A DNA stretch of 64,000 bases from Ipomoea triloba (lineage: Eukaryota > Streptophyta > Magnoliopsida > Solanales > Convolvulaceae): assembly GCF_003576645.1 (NCBI RefSeq), contig NC_044919.1:31045468-31109467 (forward strand), written 5' to 3'. Of the stretch, positions 22,375 through 34,901 are shown one piece after another (the stretch's first letter is position 1; each line of letters starts with the position of its first letter). The translations under genes were made by a program, and so were the position numbers. The notes under the pieces were generated by a model, which searched no databases, was not told the origin of the DNA, and saw nothing but the letters and a program-made list of their open reading frames with translations.

Positions 22375-23805
22375 CATGGTAGACTAGGTCATGTTAATTT
22401 TAATTCTATGCGTAGATTAATTAGCATGAACCATATCCCTAATTTTCAAGTTAATACAAATAAGTGCGAAATTTGTGTTGAGGCAAAACTAACGAAAGCT
22501 CCCTTCAAATCGGTTGAAAGGGAGACTGAGCCACTAGAATTGGTACATAGCGATTTGTGCGATTTTAGATCGATTCAATCGAGAGGTGGTAATAAGTATT
22601 TTATTACGTTTATCGACGATTGCACACGATTTTGCTATGTGTATTTGCTAAAGAGCAAAGACGAAGCCAAGGAAAAATTCATTCTTTATAAGGATGAAGT
22701 GGAAAACCAACTTAATCGAAAGATTAAAAAGGTTAGAAGCGATAGAGGTGGTGAGTACGAAGTACCTATCGGTGACTTCTGTGCGAGTGTTGGAATAATA
22801 CACGAGCATACTGCACCTTATGTACCTCAATCGAATGGTATCGCCGAACGTAAGAATCGTACATTGAAAGAGATGATGAATGCGATGCTTATAAGTTCGG
22901 GCCTACCTCAAAGCATGTGGGGTGAGGCGATTTTGACAAGTAATTACCTTTTGAATAAGGTACCTCACAAGAAGCTCGATAAGACTCCTTATGAGCTGTG
23001 GAAAGGTAGGAAACCTTCTTACCAATACCTCAAAGTGTGGGGGTGTCTTGCCAAAGTTTTGGTTCCAACACCAAAGAAAATAAAGATAGGTCCAAAGACG
23101 GTGGATTGTATCTTTATTGGATATGCACACAATAGTAGTGCTTATCGGTTCTTAGTACATGAGTCCCAAAATCCGGACGTGCATAAGAACACTATAATTG
23201 AATCAAGGAATGCATGTTTCTTTGAAAATGTATTTCCTTGTAAGTCTAGTGAGAGACCAAGTACGTCACTTCGAGAGATCGATACACTTCGAGAGGTCGA
23301 TACACTTCGAGAGATCGATGCACCTCGAGTGATCGATACACTTCGAGAGGTCGACGGAATGAGTACATCACTTCGAGAGGTGGATGTTACTATGGACGAT
23401 GATGGCGGGCATTCTAAGGAAATATCTGAGCTCGAGCCGAGACATAGTAAACGGGCGAGAGTTGAAAAATCATTTGGTCCAGATTTTCTAACTTACTTGT
23501 TAGAGTATGATTCGAACACTCTAACTTGTTTGATAGAAAAGGAACCGGATTTTCTATCTTGTTTGATAGAGAACGAACCCATGACTTATCGAGAAGCTGT
23601 GACTTCTACGGAAGGTCCTATGTGGAAGGAAGCTATCAAAAGTGAAGTGGATTCTATCCTACAGAATTACACTTGGGAACTTGTTGATCTTCCTCCGGGT
23701 TGTAAACCTTTAGGATCCAAGTGGGTCTTTAAAAGGAAAATGAAACCAGATGGTTCCATCGAGAAGTATAAGGCTAGACTTGTAATCAAGGGTTACAGGC
23801 AACGA
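22375..23805 (+). pseudogene. Copia integrase and start of RT, truncated copy A
   Basis: Frame 1 continues after the TGA with HGRLGHVNFN (GAG-pre-integrase). It then shows CEICVEAKLTKAPF (zinc-binding), integrase residues in LVHSDLCDF, FIDDCTRFC and GIAERKNRTLKE, the six-residue LREIDT repeats, and the RT start (TWELVDLPPGCKPLGSKWVF). It is cut at YKARLVIKGYRQR, where an N stands at 23806 and the sequence jumps back to pre-integrase. Confidence 0.85.
23275..23390 (+). repeat. 18-bp coding repeats between integrase and RT
   Basis: CTTCGAGAGRTCGATACA repeated five times plus one offset copy, coding LREIDT/LREVDT hexapeptides. The same array recurs in copies B (24846-24962) and C (27004-27120). 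CTTCGAGAGGTCGAC here is the exact reverse complement of a word in the LTRs (GTCGACCTCTCGAAG at 19786 and 30002). Confidence 0.85.
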
Positions 23806-23806
23806 N

Positions 23807-25963
23807 ATCTGACAAAGTAGTTTTGTCAAAGTTAGGGATGTTTGTTGGTAAGGGTTATATAATTGACGGGCTTTTTAAGCTCAGTGTAATGCCGATTATC
23901 AATAAAAGCAAAGTTAATTCCGTTTACTTGCTTGAGTCTTCCAATTTGTGACATGGTAGACTAGGTCATGTTAATTTTAATTCTATGCGTAGATTAATTA
24001 GCATGAACCATATCCCTAATTTTCAAGTTAATACAAATAAGTGCGAAATTTGTGTTGAGGCAAAACTAACGAAAGCTCCCTTCAAATCGGTTGAAAGGGA
24101 GACTGAGCCACTAGAATTGGTACATAGCGATTTGTGCGATTTTAGATCGATTCAATCGAGAGGTGGTAATAAGTATTTTATTACGTTTATCGACGATTGC
24201 ACACGATTTTGCTATGTGTATTTGCTAAAGAGCAAAGACGAAGCCAAGGAAAAATTCATTCTTTATAAGGATGAAGTGGAAAACCAACTTAATCGAAAGA
24301 TTAAAAAGGTTAGAAGCGATAGAGGTGGTGAGTACGAAGTACCTATCGGTGACTTCTGTGCGAGTGTTGGAATAATACACGAGCATACTGCACCTTATGT
24401 ACCTCAATCGAATGGTATCGCCGAACGTAAGAATCGTACATTGAAAGAGATGATGAATGCGATGCTTATAAGTTCGGGCCTACCTCAAAGCATGTGGGGT
24501 GAGGCGATTTTGACAAGTAATTACCTTTTGAATAAGGTACCTCACAAGAAGCTCGATAAGACTCCTTATGAGCTGTGGAAAGGTAGGAAACCTTCTTACC
24601 AATACCTCAAAGTGTGGGGGTGTCTTGCCAAAGTTTTGGTTCCAACACCAAAGAAAATAAAGATAGGTCCAAAGACGGTGGATTGTATCTTTATTGGATA
24701 TGCACACAATAGTAGTGCTTATCGGTTCTTAGTACATGAGTCCCAAAATCCGGACGTGCATAAGAACACTATAATTGAATCAAGGAATGCATGTTTCTTT
24801 GAAAATGTATTTCCTTGTAAGTCTAGTGAGAGACCAAGTACGTCACTTCGAGAGATCGATACACTTCGAGAGGTCGATACACTTCGAGAGATCGATGCAC
24901 CTCGAGTGATCGATACACTTCGAGAGGTCGACGGAATGAGTACATCACTTCGAGAGGTGGATGTTACTATGGACGATGATGGCGGGCATTCTAAGGAAAT
25001 ATCTGAGCTCGAGCCGAGACATAGTAAACGGGCGAGAGTTGAAAAATCATTTGGTCCAGATTTTCTAACTTACTTGTTAGAGTATGATTCGAACACTCTA
25101 ACTTGTTTGATAGAAAAGGAACCGGATTTTCTATCTTGTTTGATAGAGAACGAACCCATGACTTATCGAGAAGCTGTGACTTCTACGGAAGGTCCTATGT
25201 GGAAGGAAGCTATCAAAAGTGAAGTGGATTCTATCCTACAGAATTACACTTGGGAACTTGTTGATCTTCCTCCGGGTTGTAAACCTTTAGGATCCAAGTG
25301 GGTCTTTAAAAGGAAAATGAAACCAGATGGTTCCATCGAGAAGTATAAGGCTAGACTTGTAATCAAGGGTTACAGGCAACGAGAAGGCCTTGATTACTTC
25401 GATACGTATTCTCCTGTGACGAGAATAAATTCCATTAGGATGATCCTTGCCATAGCCGCATTGCGGAATTTGGAAGTTCATCAAATGGATGTAAAAACAG
25501 CTTTCTTAAATGGTGAGTTAGATGAGGAAATCTACATGGACCAACTCGAAGGGTTTGTGGTTCCATGCCAAGAAAAGAAAGTATGTAAATTAGTTAAATT
25601 GCTCTATGGTTTGAAACAAACGCCTAAGCAATGGCACGAGAAGTTTGACCACTCGATGTTAACTAATGGGTTTAAAATAAACGAAAGTGACAAATGTATC
25701 TACGTTAAGGAAACGGTAGATGACTACGTCATTCTTTGTTTATATGTGGATGATATACTCATCGTTGGTAGTAATGATCGAATGATCAAGTCTACCAAGA
25801 ACATGTTAAATGCAAGATTTGACATGAAAGATATGGGTTTGGCTGATTTAATCCTCGGGATTAAGATCATCAAAAGACCTGACGGTCTTGTGTTGAGCTA
25901 ATCTCATTATGTTGATAAAATCCTTGGAAAGTTTAACAAGGATGATAATCAATTGGCTAAAAC
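23807..25963 (+). pseudogene. Copia integrase-RT, duplicate copy B between N bases
   Basis: From 23818 this repeats 22241 onward exactly as far as copy A goes, then extends through RT (MDVKTAFLNGELDEEIYM, the YVDD catalytic motif in CLYVDDILIVG) to a TAA at 25899-25901, and stops at N25964. The open frame 23985-25901 gives the same 638 residues as 26143-28059. Probably a false duplication. Confidence 0.85.
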
Positions 25964-25964
25964 N

Positions 25965-28851
25965 ATCTGACAAAGTAGTTTTGTCAAAGTTAGGGATGTT
26001 TGTTGGTAAGGGTTATATAATTGACGGGCTTTTTAAGCTCAGTGTAATGCCGATTATCAATAAAAGCAAAGTTAATTCCGTTTACTTGCTTGAGTCTTCC
26101 AATTTGTGACATGGTAGACTAGGTCATGTTAATTTTAATTCTATGCGTAGATTAATTAGCATGAACCATATCCCTAATTTTCAAGTTAATACAAATAAGT
26201 GCGAAATTTGTGTTGAGGCAAAACTAACGAAAGCTCCCTTCAAATCGGTTGAAAGGGAGACTGAGCCACTAGAATTGGTACATAGCGATTTGTGCGATTT
26301 TAGATCGATTCAATCGAGAGGTGGTAATAAGTATTTTATTACGTTTATCGACGATTGCACACGATTTTGCTATGTGTATTTGCTAAAGAGCAAAGACGAA
26401 GCCAAGGAAAAATTCATTCTTTATAAGGATGAAGTGGAAAACCAACTTAATCGAAAGATTAAAAAGGTTAGAAGCGATAGAGGTGGTGAGTACGAAGTAC
26501 CTATCGGTGACTTCTGTGCGAGTGTTGGAATAATACACGAGCATACTGCACCTTATGTACCTCAATCGAATGGTATCGCCGAACGTAAGAATCGTACATT
26601 GAAAGAGATGATGAATGCGATGCTTATAAGTTCGGGCCTACCTCAAAGCATGTGGGGTGAGGCGATTTTGACAAGTAATTACCTTTTGAATAAGGTACCT
26701 CACAAGAAGCTCGATAAGACTCCTTATGAGCTGTGGAAAGGTAGGAAACCTTCTTACCAATACCTCAAAGTGTGGGGGTGTCTTGCCAAAGTTTTGGTTC
26801 CAACACCAAAGAAAATAAAGATAGGTCCAAAGACGGTGGATTGTATCTTTATTGGATATGCACACAATAGTAGTGCTTATCGGTTCTTAGTACATGAGTC
26901 CCAAAATCCGGACGTGCATAAGAACACTATAATTGAATCAAGGAATGCATGTTTCTTTGAAAATGTATTTCCTTGTAAGTCTAGTGAGAGACCAAGTACG
27001 TCACTTCGAGAGATCGATACACTTCGAGAGGTCGATACACTTCGAGAGATCGATGCACCTCGAGTGATCGATACACTTCGAGAGGTCGACGGAATGAGTA
27101 CATCACTTCGAGAGGTGGATGTTACTATGGACGATGATGGCGGGCATTCTAAGGAAATATCTGAGCTCGAGCCGAGACATAGTAAACGGGCGAGAGTTGA
27201 AAAATCATTTGGTCCAGATTTTCTAACTTACTTGTTAGAGTATGATTCGAACACTCTAACTTGTTTGATAGAAAAGGAACCGGATTTTCTATCTTGTTTG
27301 ATAGAGAACGAACCCATGACTTATCGAGAAGCTGTGACTTCTACGGAAGGTCCTATGTGGAAGGAAGCTATCAAAAGTGAAGTGGATTCTATCCTACAGA
27401 ATTACACTTGGGAACTTGTTGATCTTCCTCCGGGTTGTAAACCTTTAGGATCCAAGTGGGTCTTTAAAAGGAAAATGAAACCAGATGGTTCCATCGAGAA
27501 GTATAAGGCTAGACTTGTAATCAAGGGTTACAGGCAACGAGAAGGCCTTGATTACTTCGATACGTATTCTCCTGTGACGAGAATAAATTCCATTAGGATG
27601 ATCCTTGCCATAGCCGCATTGCGGAATTTGGAAGTTCATCAAATGGATGTAAAAACAGCTTTCTTAAATGGTGAGTTAGATGAGGAAATCTACATGGACC
27701 AACTCGAAGGGTTTGTGGTTCCATGCCAAGAAAAGAAAGTATGTAAATTAGTTAAATTGCTCTATGGTTTGAAACAAACGCCTAAGCAATGGCACGAGAA
27801 GTTTGACCACTCGATGTTAACTAATGGGTTTAAAATAAACGAAAGTGACAAATGTATCTACGTTAAGGAAACGGTAGATGACTACGTCATTCTTTGTTTA
27901 TATGTGGATGATATACTCATCGTTGGTAGTAATGATCGAATGATCAAGTCTACCAAGAACATGTTAAATGCAAGATTTGACATGAAAGATATGGGTTTGG
28001 CTGATTTAATCCTCGGGATTAAGATCATCAAAAGACCTGACGGTCTTGTGTTGAGCTAATCTCATTATGTTGATAAAATCCTTGGAAAGTTTAACAAGGA
28101 TGATAATCAATTGGCTAAAACACCATTTGATACAAACTTTCAACTGACCAAAAACCACGGATAGTGTATCTCTCAAGTAGAGTATGCTCGGGTTATTGGT
28201 AGTTTGATGTATCTTATGAGTTGTACAAGGCTGGATATTGCCTTCGCGGTTAGTAAACTTAGTAGGTATACTAGCAATCCCGGTGAAATGCACTGGAAGG
28301 CAATAGTAAGAGTCATGAGATACTTAAGGTATACTCGTGATCTCGGACTGCACTATGTAAGATATCCTGCTGTACTCGAAGGGTATAGCGATGCGAGTTG
28401 GATATCTGACATTAAAGATTCTAAATCCACGAGTGGTTATGTGTTTACACTAGCCGGTGCAGCCGTTGCGTGGAAATCTTCCAAGCAAACAGTAATAGCT
28501 AGATCCACAATGGAATCTGAAATGATTGCCTTGGACAAATGCTGTGAAGAGGCTGAATGGTTACGCCATTTTTTGGAAGACATTCCTAGTTGGGAAAGAC
28601 CTGTACCTCCAATTTGTGTGCATTGTGATAGTCAAGCAACAATCGGGAGAGTAAAGAGTCATATGTATAATGGTAAGTCTAGACATATGTGTCGTAGACA
28701 TAACATCATTAAACAACTCCTCGTAACTGGTGTTGTCTCGATTTACTTCGTGAGGTCAATAGACAATATAGCGGATCCGCTAACCAAAGGGTTAAGCAAA
28801 GAAGTTGTCGAGAGGTTGGCACGAGGAATAGGTCTAAAGCCCTTGAGCTAA
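25965..28851 (+). pseudogene. Copia integrase-RT-RNase H, copy C (the copy joined to the real 3' end)
   Basis: Repeats copy B (offset 2158) to 28121, then continues into the rest of RT and RNase [48 protein letters not shown], and the terminal [10 protein letters not shown], ending with TAA at 28849-28851. Nonsense codons in this frame: TGA 26107-26109, TAA 28057-28059 and TAG 28162-28164. All domains of a copia pol are present, but it is non-functional as read. Confidence 0.88.
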
Positions 28852-29434
28852 AACTTCCATAGTGGACACCCAACCTAGCTGGCACCTAGGTTCAATGGGA
28901 CAACTAAATTATGGAATAGCATGTCACTGTGGGGGTCCCGGACTCCCTACCACTCCTCGTTAAAACAGTGAGTCCCGACAGAGGCTAGCACATTAGTACT
29001 TTAATGATTCGATTGTTGAATTGATTTGTGCTAAGTGCGCAAAGTCAATTAACATGTGTTGAGTTGCGGGAAACTCAAGAAAGAATCACCTATGTGAGAG
29101 AGAAGTGTGGGTCGCTTCAAAGGAGAATTGAATTGGGCTTAATTCTTTAGAAACTCTTGCAGAACCAGGAAGGTGTCCCACGACCAAAATGAGCACACTC
29201 ATGAGAACAAGACGTGGTTGGATGGTTCCTGTGTGAGATTTGTCAATGTCTACACAAACGACAGTCGGTTCAAAGACATCGCGTTCTATCGTACAGCCAG
29301 TAGAGTATATAGATCTCACGAGGCAAGGTTCAAAGGGTTACACCTACCTTTGCTATGCAGGAATCAACCGTTGAACGCAGTTGTTTCCGATTTCAAAATT
29401 CTCTTGAAAATCAATTTTCATTCATGTGGGGGAT
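28852..29434 (+). other. Copia 3' untranslated region and polypurine tract
   Basis: Non-coding stretch between pol and the 3' LTR. It ends in the purine-rich TGTGGGGGAT at 29425-29434, immediately before TGTTGA, the expected plus-strand primer site. A second G-rich word, TGTGGGGGTC, at 28928 may be a relic of an internal tract. Confidence 0.75.
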
Positions 29435-30848
29435 TGTTGAAAAAATTAGCAATAAAATGGCATTTTAAATGGCCATTTTGTGGTATAAGTATATGTAGGG
29501 TCCACATCCGATTTGGGTCGGGTCAAAGTGGATTCGGATTCTTCGTAGTGAGACGAAGAGATCGATATATTATACGCTCATAATGGATAATGGGTGAATG
29601 AGAAATTGGTTCTCAAAGTAGACCCATTTGAGATGGAATTTTAAGTGAGGAAAAGCTTATTAGCTTTGTCCCACATTGGTTGGGAATGAAGATTTGCCCC
29701 ACTATAAATACAAGAGCCTTTTTAAGGCTAATTGACTTGTATGGCATAGAGGCTCTCTCTCGCGCGCAGGGGGGGTGCAAATCAAACCCCAAAATGAGTT
29801 CGGAAAGGCTTGAACTTGTGTGCGCCGGCACCTACGGGCACGAATGTCGTTCGGAAAAGTGGCTGGCCTTGCGGGCTAAGTTATGCCAAAATTCCAAACG
29901 AGTTTTCCATCTCAGACCATATGAGATCGAACTGATCTCTCGTTCGAGACATCAAATGAGCTGACCTCGAGAGGTAGTTCGATGTCTCGAAGCTCAGCGG
30001 AGTCGACCTCTCGAAGGTCGTTCGCGTGCGAGTGCGATGTCGCGTGGCGCGGGCTGGCGCGCGCTTCCAATGTCTCGCGGACCAGTGCGATGTCTCGCTG
30101 CCGGTATGATGTCTCGAAGCTTGCACTTCTCGACGTCTCGCGGCACGGCGATGTCTCGATGGTTCATAGTCTGAACCATGTCTCGCACTGCGACTCCAGT
30201 AACCTCTCGAACGCGACGTTTCACCTACTGTGTCCGTTCATAAATGACTCTTGATATTACGGAATTAATTTGATTAATTCCAATCATTATTTTCAGAGTT
30301 ATTTCGTGAATAATGGACTTAGTAGTGGGTGTAAATGTGTGCTAATGACAGAATTAAGTATTCTGCTAGTGGGAGGAGGTTACAAATGGATTATCAATGC
30401 CATGATTATTGCTATGATCCATTTCCTCCACTATATATTCGTTGTGAGCAGCAGGTTTGGAACACACCAAGAACACACTGCAATACACTGCTTTCTCCTC
30501 AAAACTCTGCTCACATTTCCTTCTAGCCACCTGCGTTGAACCCACGTTCCTAGTTAGCCGGATCCAAGTTCGTGTGCTCGAACGATTGGATCGTAATACG
30601 TTTTATCCTGGGAAACCTAGACTGCAACTCTCCAGCACCCCGGGAGGCGGTAAATAAGGTTTTAAGGAGAGTGGCAACACGACTCGTGCTTCCAACCACC
30701 CGAGATCGTCCGGATTTCATCCTCAACCGTAGTTCAGGTTTTCAACCTTTTGTAGGTTGTGATATTTCCTGTAATATTATCCTTCGTGGATAATTTTCTG
30801 TTTGTATTTCCGTTATTTCCTTGTATTTTCGAGATCAACCTTGTAACA
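29435..30848 (+). repeat. 3' LTR (1414 bp)
   Basis: TGTTGA...GTAACA, followed by target duplication ATAAT (30849-30853). TATA box TATAAATA at 29703-29710. Same sequence as the 5' LTR with scattered, mostly transition, differences, and only single copies of the two 42-bp units. Confidence 0.93.
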
Positions 30849-30912
30849 ATAATCACACAACTTTATTAGAATGGTTTGTAATGAAACTCGGATACATTAT
30901 TTAGCTATATTA

Positions 30913-31120
30913 TTCACTCTATTCTATTTTACATGTCATATTTATACATCTTCCTTATTCACTTTAATAAAACACATTTTGTTATAGTTTTTAAATTCAG
31001 TCTTTTGTATTTAATACTATTTTTTAGTGTAGATTCGAAAATTATAAATTTTTATACTAACACTAAACTGAACGTTACAAAAAGTTGAATTGCAAATAAC
31101 TTAAGTCAAGTATTATTAAA
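30913..31120. mobile_element. Degenerate Stowaway-like relic
   Basis: CTCTATTCTATTTTACATGTC at the left and internal words TTTTGTATTTAATACTA and GAATTGCAAATAACTTAAGTCAAG match the internal body of the Stowaway at 61436-61682 (TTAATAGTACTTTTAATG, GAATTAAAAATAACTTCAGTCAAG). The right terminus has decayed. Confidence 0.5.
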
Positions 31121-32115
31121 CAATATATAATGATAATGTTTATTATTTGGTGACAATATGTTATGTTGACATGTTTATTATATGTATTCTTGTAGATAAG
31201 AGTAGTGTTTTATACATGTATAAGTCTTAGTGCATAAGTCACTAAAGTTCACAGTGGGGAAGCTCTAGCGAGGTACTAAGAGTGTCTAAGTCTAAAAGTC
31301 CCTTATTCTAAACCAACTTTCAAAGCATGTCGAAGTTCTACTGAAAAGGAGTATGTGGCATTCATCTACACGTTAGTGAAGTTGGTAACGTCATGTGCCT
31401 GTGCTGAGGTAACTCGAGTTGATGAGATGGCTAAAACAACGCTCCACGTGCTATTCACTCATCTGGGCATGGTCAACTTCCTGGTGCCACCAATCAAGAA
31501 AGGTTTAGAATAGACATGTACGATTTGTATATTGGTCTTATCAATTAAATTAGATATAAAATAAGACAAAAAGAGTATTATTAAAAGTGAAATAAATTGC
31601 CAATTTACATAAGAGATATCATCACCATCACCATCATTAAAATAATGATAATAAATTTGGTCGAAATATTAAATGTATGTGAGTTGTTGTGGAAAGTAGA
31701 GATGAAATTTCGGGAAAAGTAAAAGCAGGACGTAATTAAGGAGGTAAGCTAATAGCCTAATCTTCCATGCAAACTTAACCCATAAGTCGCCTTAATATTT
31801 GGCTTTACCATTAACGTGTTTTCTTCTTTTCAACCTCACAAGTCAAGTCTCTTTCATTTTTCACTTTATTTATTTATCACCAACAAAAATAAAATAAAAT
31901 AGTCATATCCTACCTGATGACACTACTTGCACTTTGAATCTCTCCTTTTTTTAACCCAATAAAACTCGTTGTTTGTGTATGTATGAGTGAATACAAAAGT
32001 TATCTTTGTGTATTTGTAGGGTTATATATTGCGTTGAAAATATTATATTATTAATTTTCAGATAAAATAGTTTTTACTCTATTAAAGTTTGATTAATATA
32101 TTAAATATTGAATTA

Positions 32116-32202
32116 GTTATTCCAATTGAAGCACCCACTAAGACTCAAACTGATAACCTCTTATTTGGAAGAGTCACTTCGTGCCACTAAACCATAAAAT
32201 CA
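32116..32202 (-). mobile_element. SINE-like tRNA-related remnant
   Basis: On the minus strand: box A-like TGGTTTAGTGGCAC, then about 35 bp, then box B-like CAGTTTGAGTCTTAG. Spacing and words fit the tRNA-derived SINE family seen elsewhere in the window. No target duplication was found. Confidence 0.45.
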
Positions 32203-34220
32203 CTGGTAATTTACTTACTAAATTAATTTGCCTAATTAAATACCATGATAAACCAAACACATTTTCTAGGCTAAAGGGATTGCACATGCCTTAAGAAGCC
32301 AGGATTGTATTGAGTAAGAGTTATTGATCCCTAATCCATTATCACACCGATTTTATTGTAACCACCTTATATTCCTACTATCAGTTTTCATTCATAAAAC
32401 AAACCGTTTGAGTTATACATTTAGACATTTTTTTGTAATGTCTAACTAAATGCATATAAATACAATATATGTGTATTGTAAGATGGATAAAAGCTCTACT
32501 AAATTAAATAGTATTATTATTGGTACAATAAATTTTTGTTGGTAAAGCACTTTAATCCGTAAGTATTTAAGTTGTTGCTATTTAATTTGTTATTAAACAT
32601 CAAATTAGCGATCCATTGATTTATGTTGGGACCTATAAATTAATTAACACTAACGATATTATATGATAAAAATTATTTTTTATTTTCTTTTTTAGCTTAA
32701 GAGCACCAAACACCGAAATTCGGTTAGTATATAAAAATGGCCAAAAAAATAATAATAATCTAACCAATAGATATAAAATATTCTCTAAATTATTACCCAC
32801 AACTAGTTAATTGGCATTGAGATTTGAGTGTACTTAATATTTGTATGGGTAATACTATAAGTAGTCCAATTTAGACTCAATTTTTTCTTACCCTTGTCTA
32901 ATAGTCCCGAGTTGCGAGTCACCCAATCAATCATCAGCGTAATTTTTATCACCTTTGATTATTTGATTATTAGAGCAAGATTTTTAAGGTGATCCTTGAA
33001 CCATTGAGTTAAACCCTTAGGGCAATTTATACTTTAAAAAGAAAAACTTTACTTATTTGGTGTGGTAGGATTCATCCATGAAAAAAAAATAAAAAAACTC
33101 ACAACTTTTATTAATTTATTTCTCTTCTATCAATAAAATCACATACATGATGAGCGATTTACTTGATGTGAGCCCATATATCATTTTTCCTATTTGTATA
33201 TTGTTAATTCTGAATTCTCCCATTATTATTTTATGATTTGTTAAATTAATTAGAAGATCAATAATTATTGCTTTCGGCCGTAATTTCCGTAGTATAGTGA
33301 TCATATATCCTTAACTTATTGAAAATTTGTACAATATTTTATGTGACATTTATATTTATATATATAATTTATATATAATAGAAAATTATATATTATCCTT
33401 TAACACACACACACATATCGATCTTGTAGTTGTTTATATATTATTGTGTACTTTTCATTTGATTAATAAAAATGTAAAGTTTGCTTCGAAAGAAGTGACC
33501 AAGTGGGTGAAATACGATTGTCGTTTTAGAAGGTCAATAAATCATGAGTTTCATTTTTTTTTTAAATACTATCTTGATTGAGATGGATTGCACACCTTAT
33601 GATAGTTACTAAGAAATCGTATATTAAAGTATGTATTCAATTCTAACTAAAATGCTAATCTGATAATTAAATTATGAAATTTGGTGGTAAATTATTGAAA
33701 TTTATTGACATTTATTTTACCAATAAAATTTTGTTAGTAAAACATTATAATCTATAAGTATTTATGTTGTAATTATTTAATTTGTTTTTAAATCACTTGA
33801 TATGTGCTATACATCGTATATAATCCTCTGAAAGACAATATACTCACGACATAATTATTTTATAATTTTTCAATATAACACATATAGATACGTTTAAACG
33901 TAATATTGAACCCTTTTAAAAGAATCTAGATAAAGAATTGTAATTGAATTTAATGATTTGAAAAGTGTCACTATTACTAATACTAATATATGCTTTCGAG
34001 AAAATGCTATCAATAATCAAATAAAATAAAAAAATACTATAACTTTTATTAAGAAAAATGTTTTGATGGTAAACAAATATTCTTACATAAAACTTTTTAT
34101 TTTTTTTAAATTGGAATTTAATTTGAATTGGTTCTGAGGATATTGTTCTATTAATAAGAAATAATAAAATTTTAGAAAAAATGTATTGTGTTGATTGCAC
34201 TAGATACAAGTATACAACTC

Positions 34221-34314
34221 AATAACTTGTACCTACAAGTTATTGTGGGTACAATATCTGCATAACAGTATAACAAACTTAATTTTAATGTTATGCAGAT
34301 ATTGTACCCACAAT
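34221..34314. repeat. Two adjacent perfect inverted repeats (hairpins)
   Basis: 34221-34244 is an 11-bp arm palindrome (AATAACTTGTA, CC, TACAAGTTATT). 34242-34266 and 34290-34314 are perfectly complementary 25-base arms (start ATTGTGGGTACAATATCTGC) around a 23-nt loop. Probably a tiny foldback MITE or hairpin locus. No known small-RNA identity. Confidence 0.8.
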
Positions 34315-34413
34315 ACCTTATATAAACACAAAGTCTTTTTACATTCACAATTGGATCGTATCTGGGCAAGACAACACTGATTTTTTTTTTTTGTTATAAT
34401 TTTAAACAAATAT

Positions 34414-34805
34414 CCTTACATACAATATTATTATATGGTAATGACCTATTCTTTCTTCCTATTATATTATGTGGATTCACACCGATAGCAATAATATTTA
34501 ATATAATCATATATTTCATATTTAATTATACTAGATATACTCGATTGTTACTATAGAAAATTGCAATCTCCCTTCCTAAAATCACTATATAATCGTAAAT
34601 TTATTTACTTTTTTTTGGGTAATTTTTTTTTTTTAACACAGGTATAGATTGATGTTTATGAAAGTAATGGTGAGAGGAGAGGAGAGGAGGACATTTAGTT
34701 CCGCGTAGGTGCCAACTGTCCGGTGTGATGGCGTACCCGGAAACCACCCGCCCACAGTGGACCCCACCCTCCCCTATGCCTATCTACACTCTTTTCATTC
34801 TTATT
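34414..34805. repeat. PUB9 promoter duplicate, copy 1
   Basis: Homologous to 36669-37119: shared words TTCACACCGATAGCAATAAT, GGTGAGAGGAGAGGAGAGG, TAGTTCCGCGTAGGTGCCA and ACTCTTTTCATTCTTATT. Similarity stops exactly at 34805, where a Helitron-like terminus begins on the minus strand. It is diverged by several percent from copy 2, so not an assembly copy. Confidence 0.85.
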
Positions 34806-34899
34806 AGTATTTTCACCCGTGCATTGAATGTGCGTTTCACGTGCTTTGCCCGTGCATTACTATTCTTTTGGGCGAGAATTTGAGAGCAAAAAACATCTA

Positions 34900-34901
<2 letters not shown>

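Larger units (their letters stand above)
19096..30848 (+). mobile_element. Ty1-copia LTR retrotransposon, 11.75 kb as assembled
   Basis: Complete insertion: 5-bp target duplication, two LTRs beginning TGTTG and ending AACA, gag, protease, integrase, reverse transcriptase and RNase H in copia order, and a purine tract before the 3' LTR. As assembled it is 11,753 bp. Removing the two exact internal repeats (offsets 1577 and 2158) would leave about 8.0 kb, a usual copia size. My hand count finds 11 substitutions in the first ~320 bp of aligned LTR, so the insertion is not recent. The frame carries several nonsense codons, so it is non-autonomous. I did not find a standard initiator-Met primer binding site (TGGTATCAGAGC) after the 5' LTR. 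Confidence 0.95.
30854..34220. other. AT-rich intergenic DNA with old repeats
   Basis: No credible gene. Contains a degenerate Stowaway (30913-31120) and a SINE-like element (32116-32202), listed separately. A 200-bp GC-richer stretch at 31190-31510 has short open frames with no secure identity. The remainder is AT-rich without recognisable structure. Confidence 0.5.

Noticed and set aside
31190..31510. Frame reading SSTEKEYVAFIYTLVKL, reminiscent of the copia RNase H STEAEYxA motif
   Set aside because: The rest of the stretch does not follow the RNase H pattern and no LTR or RT is nearby. The resemblance is too short.
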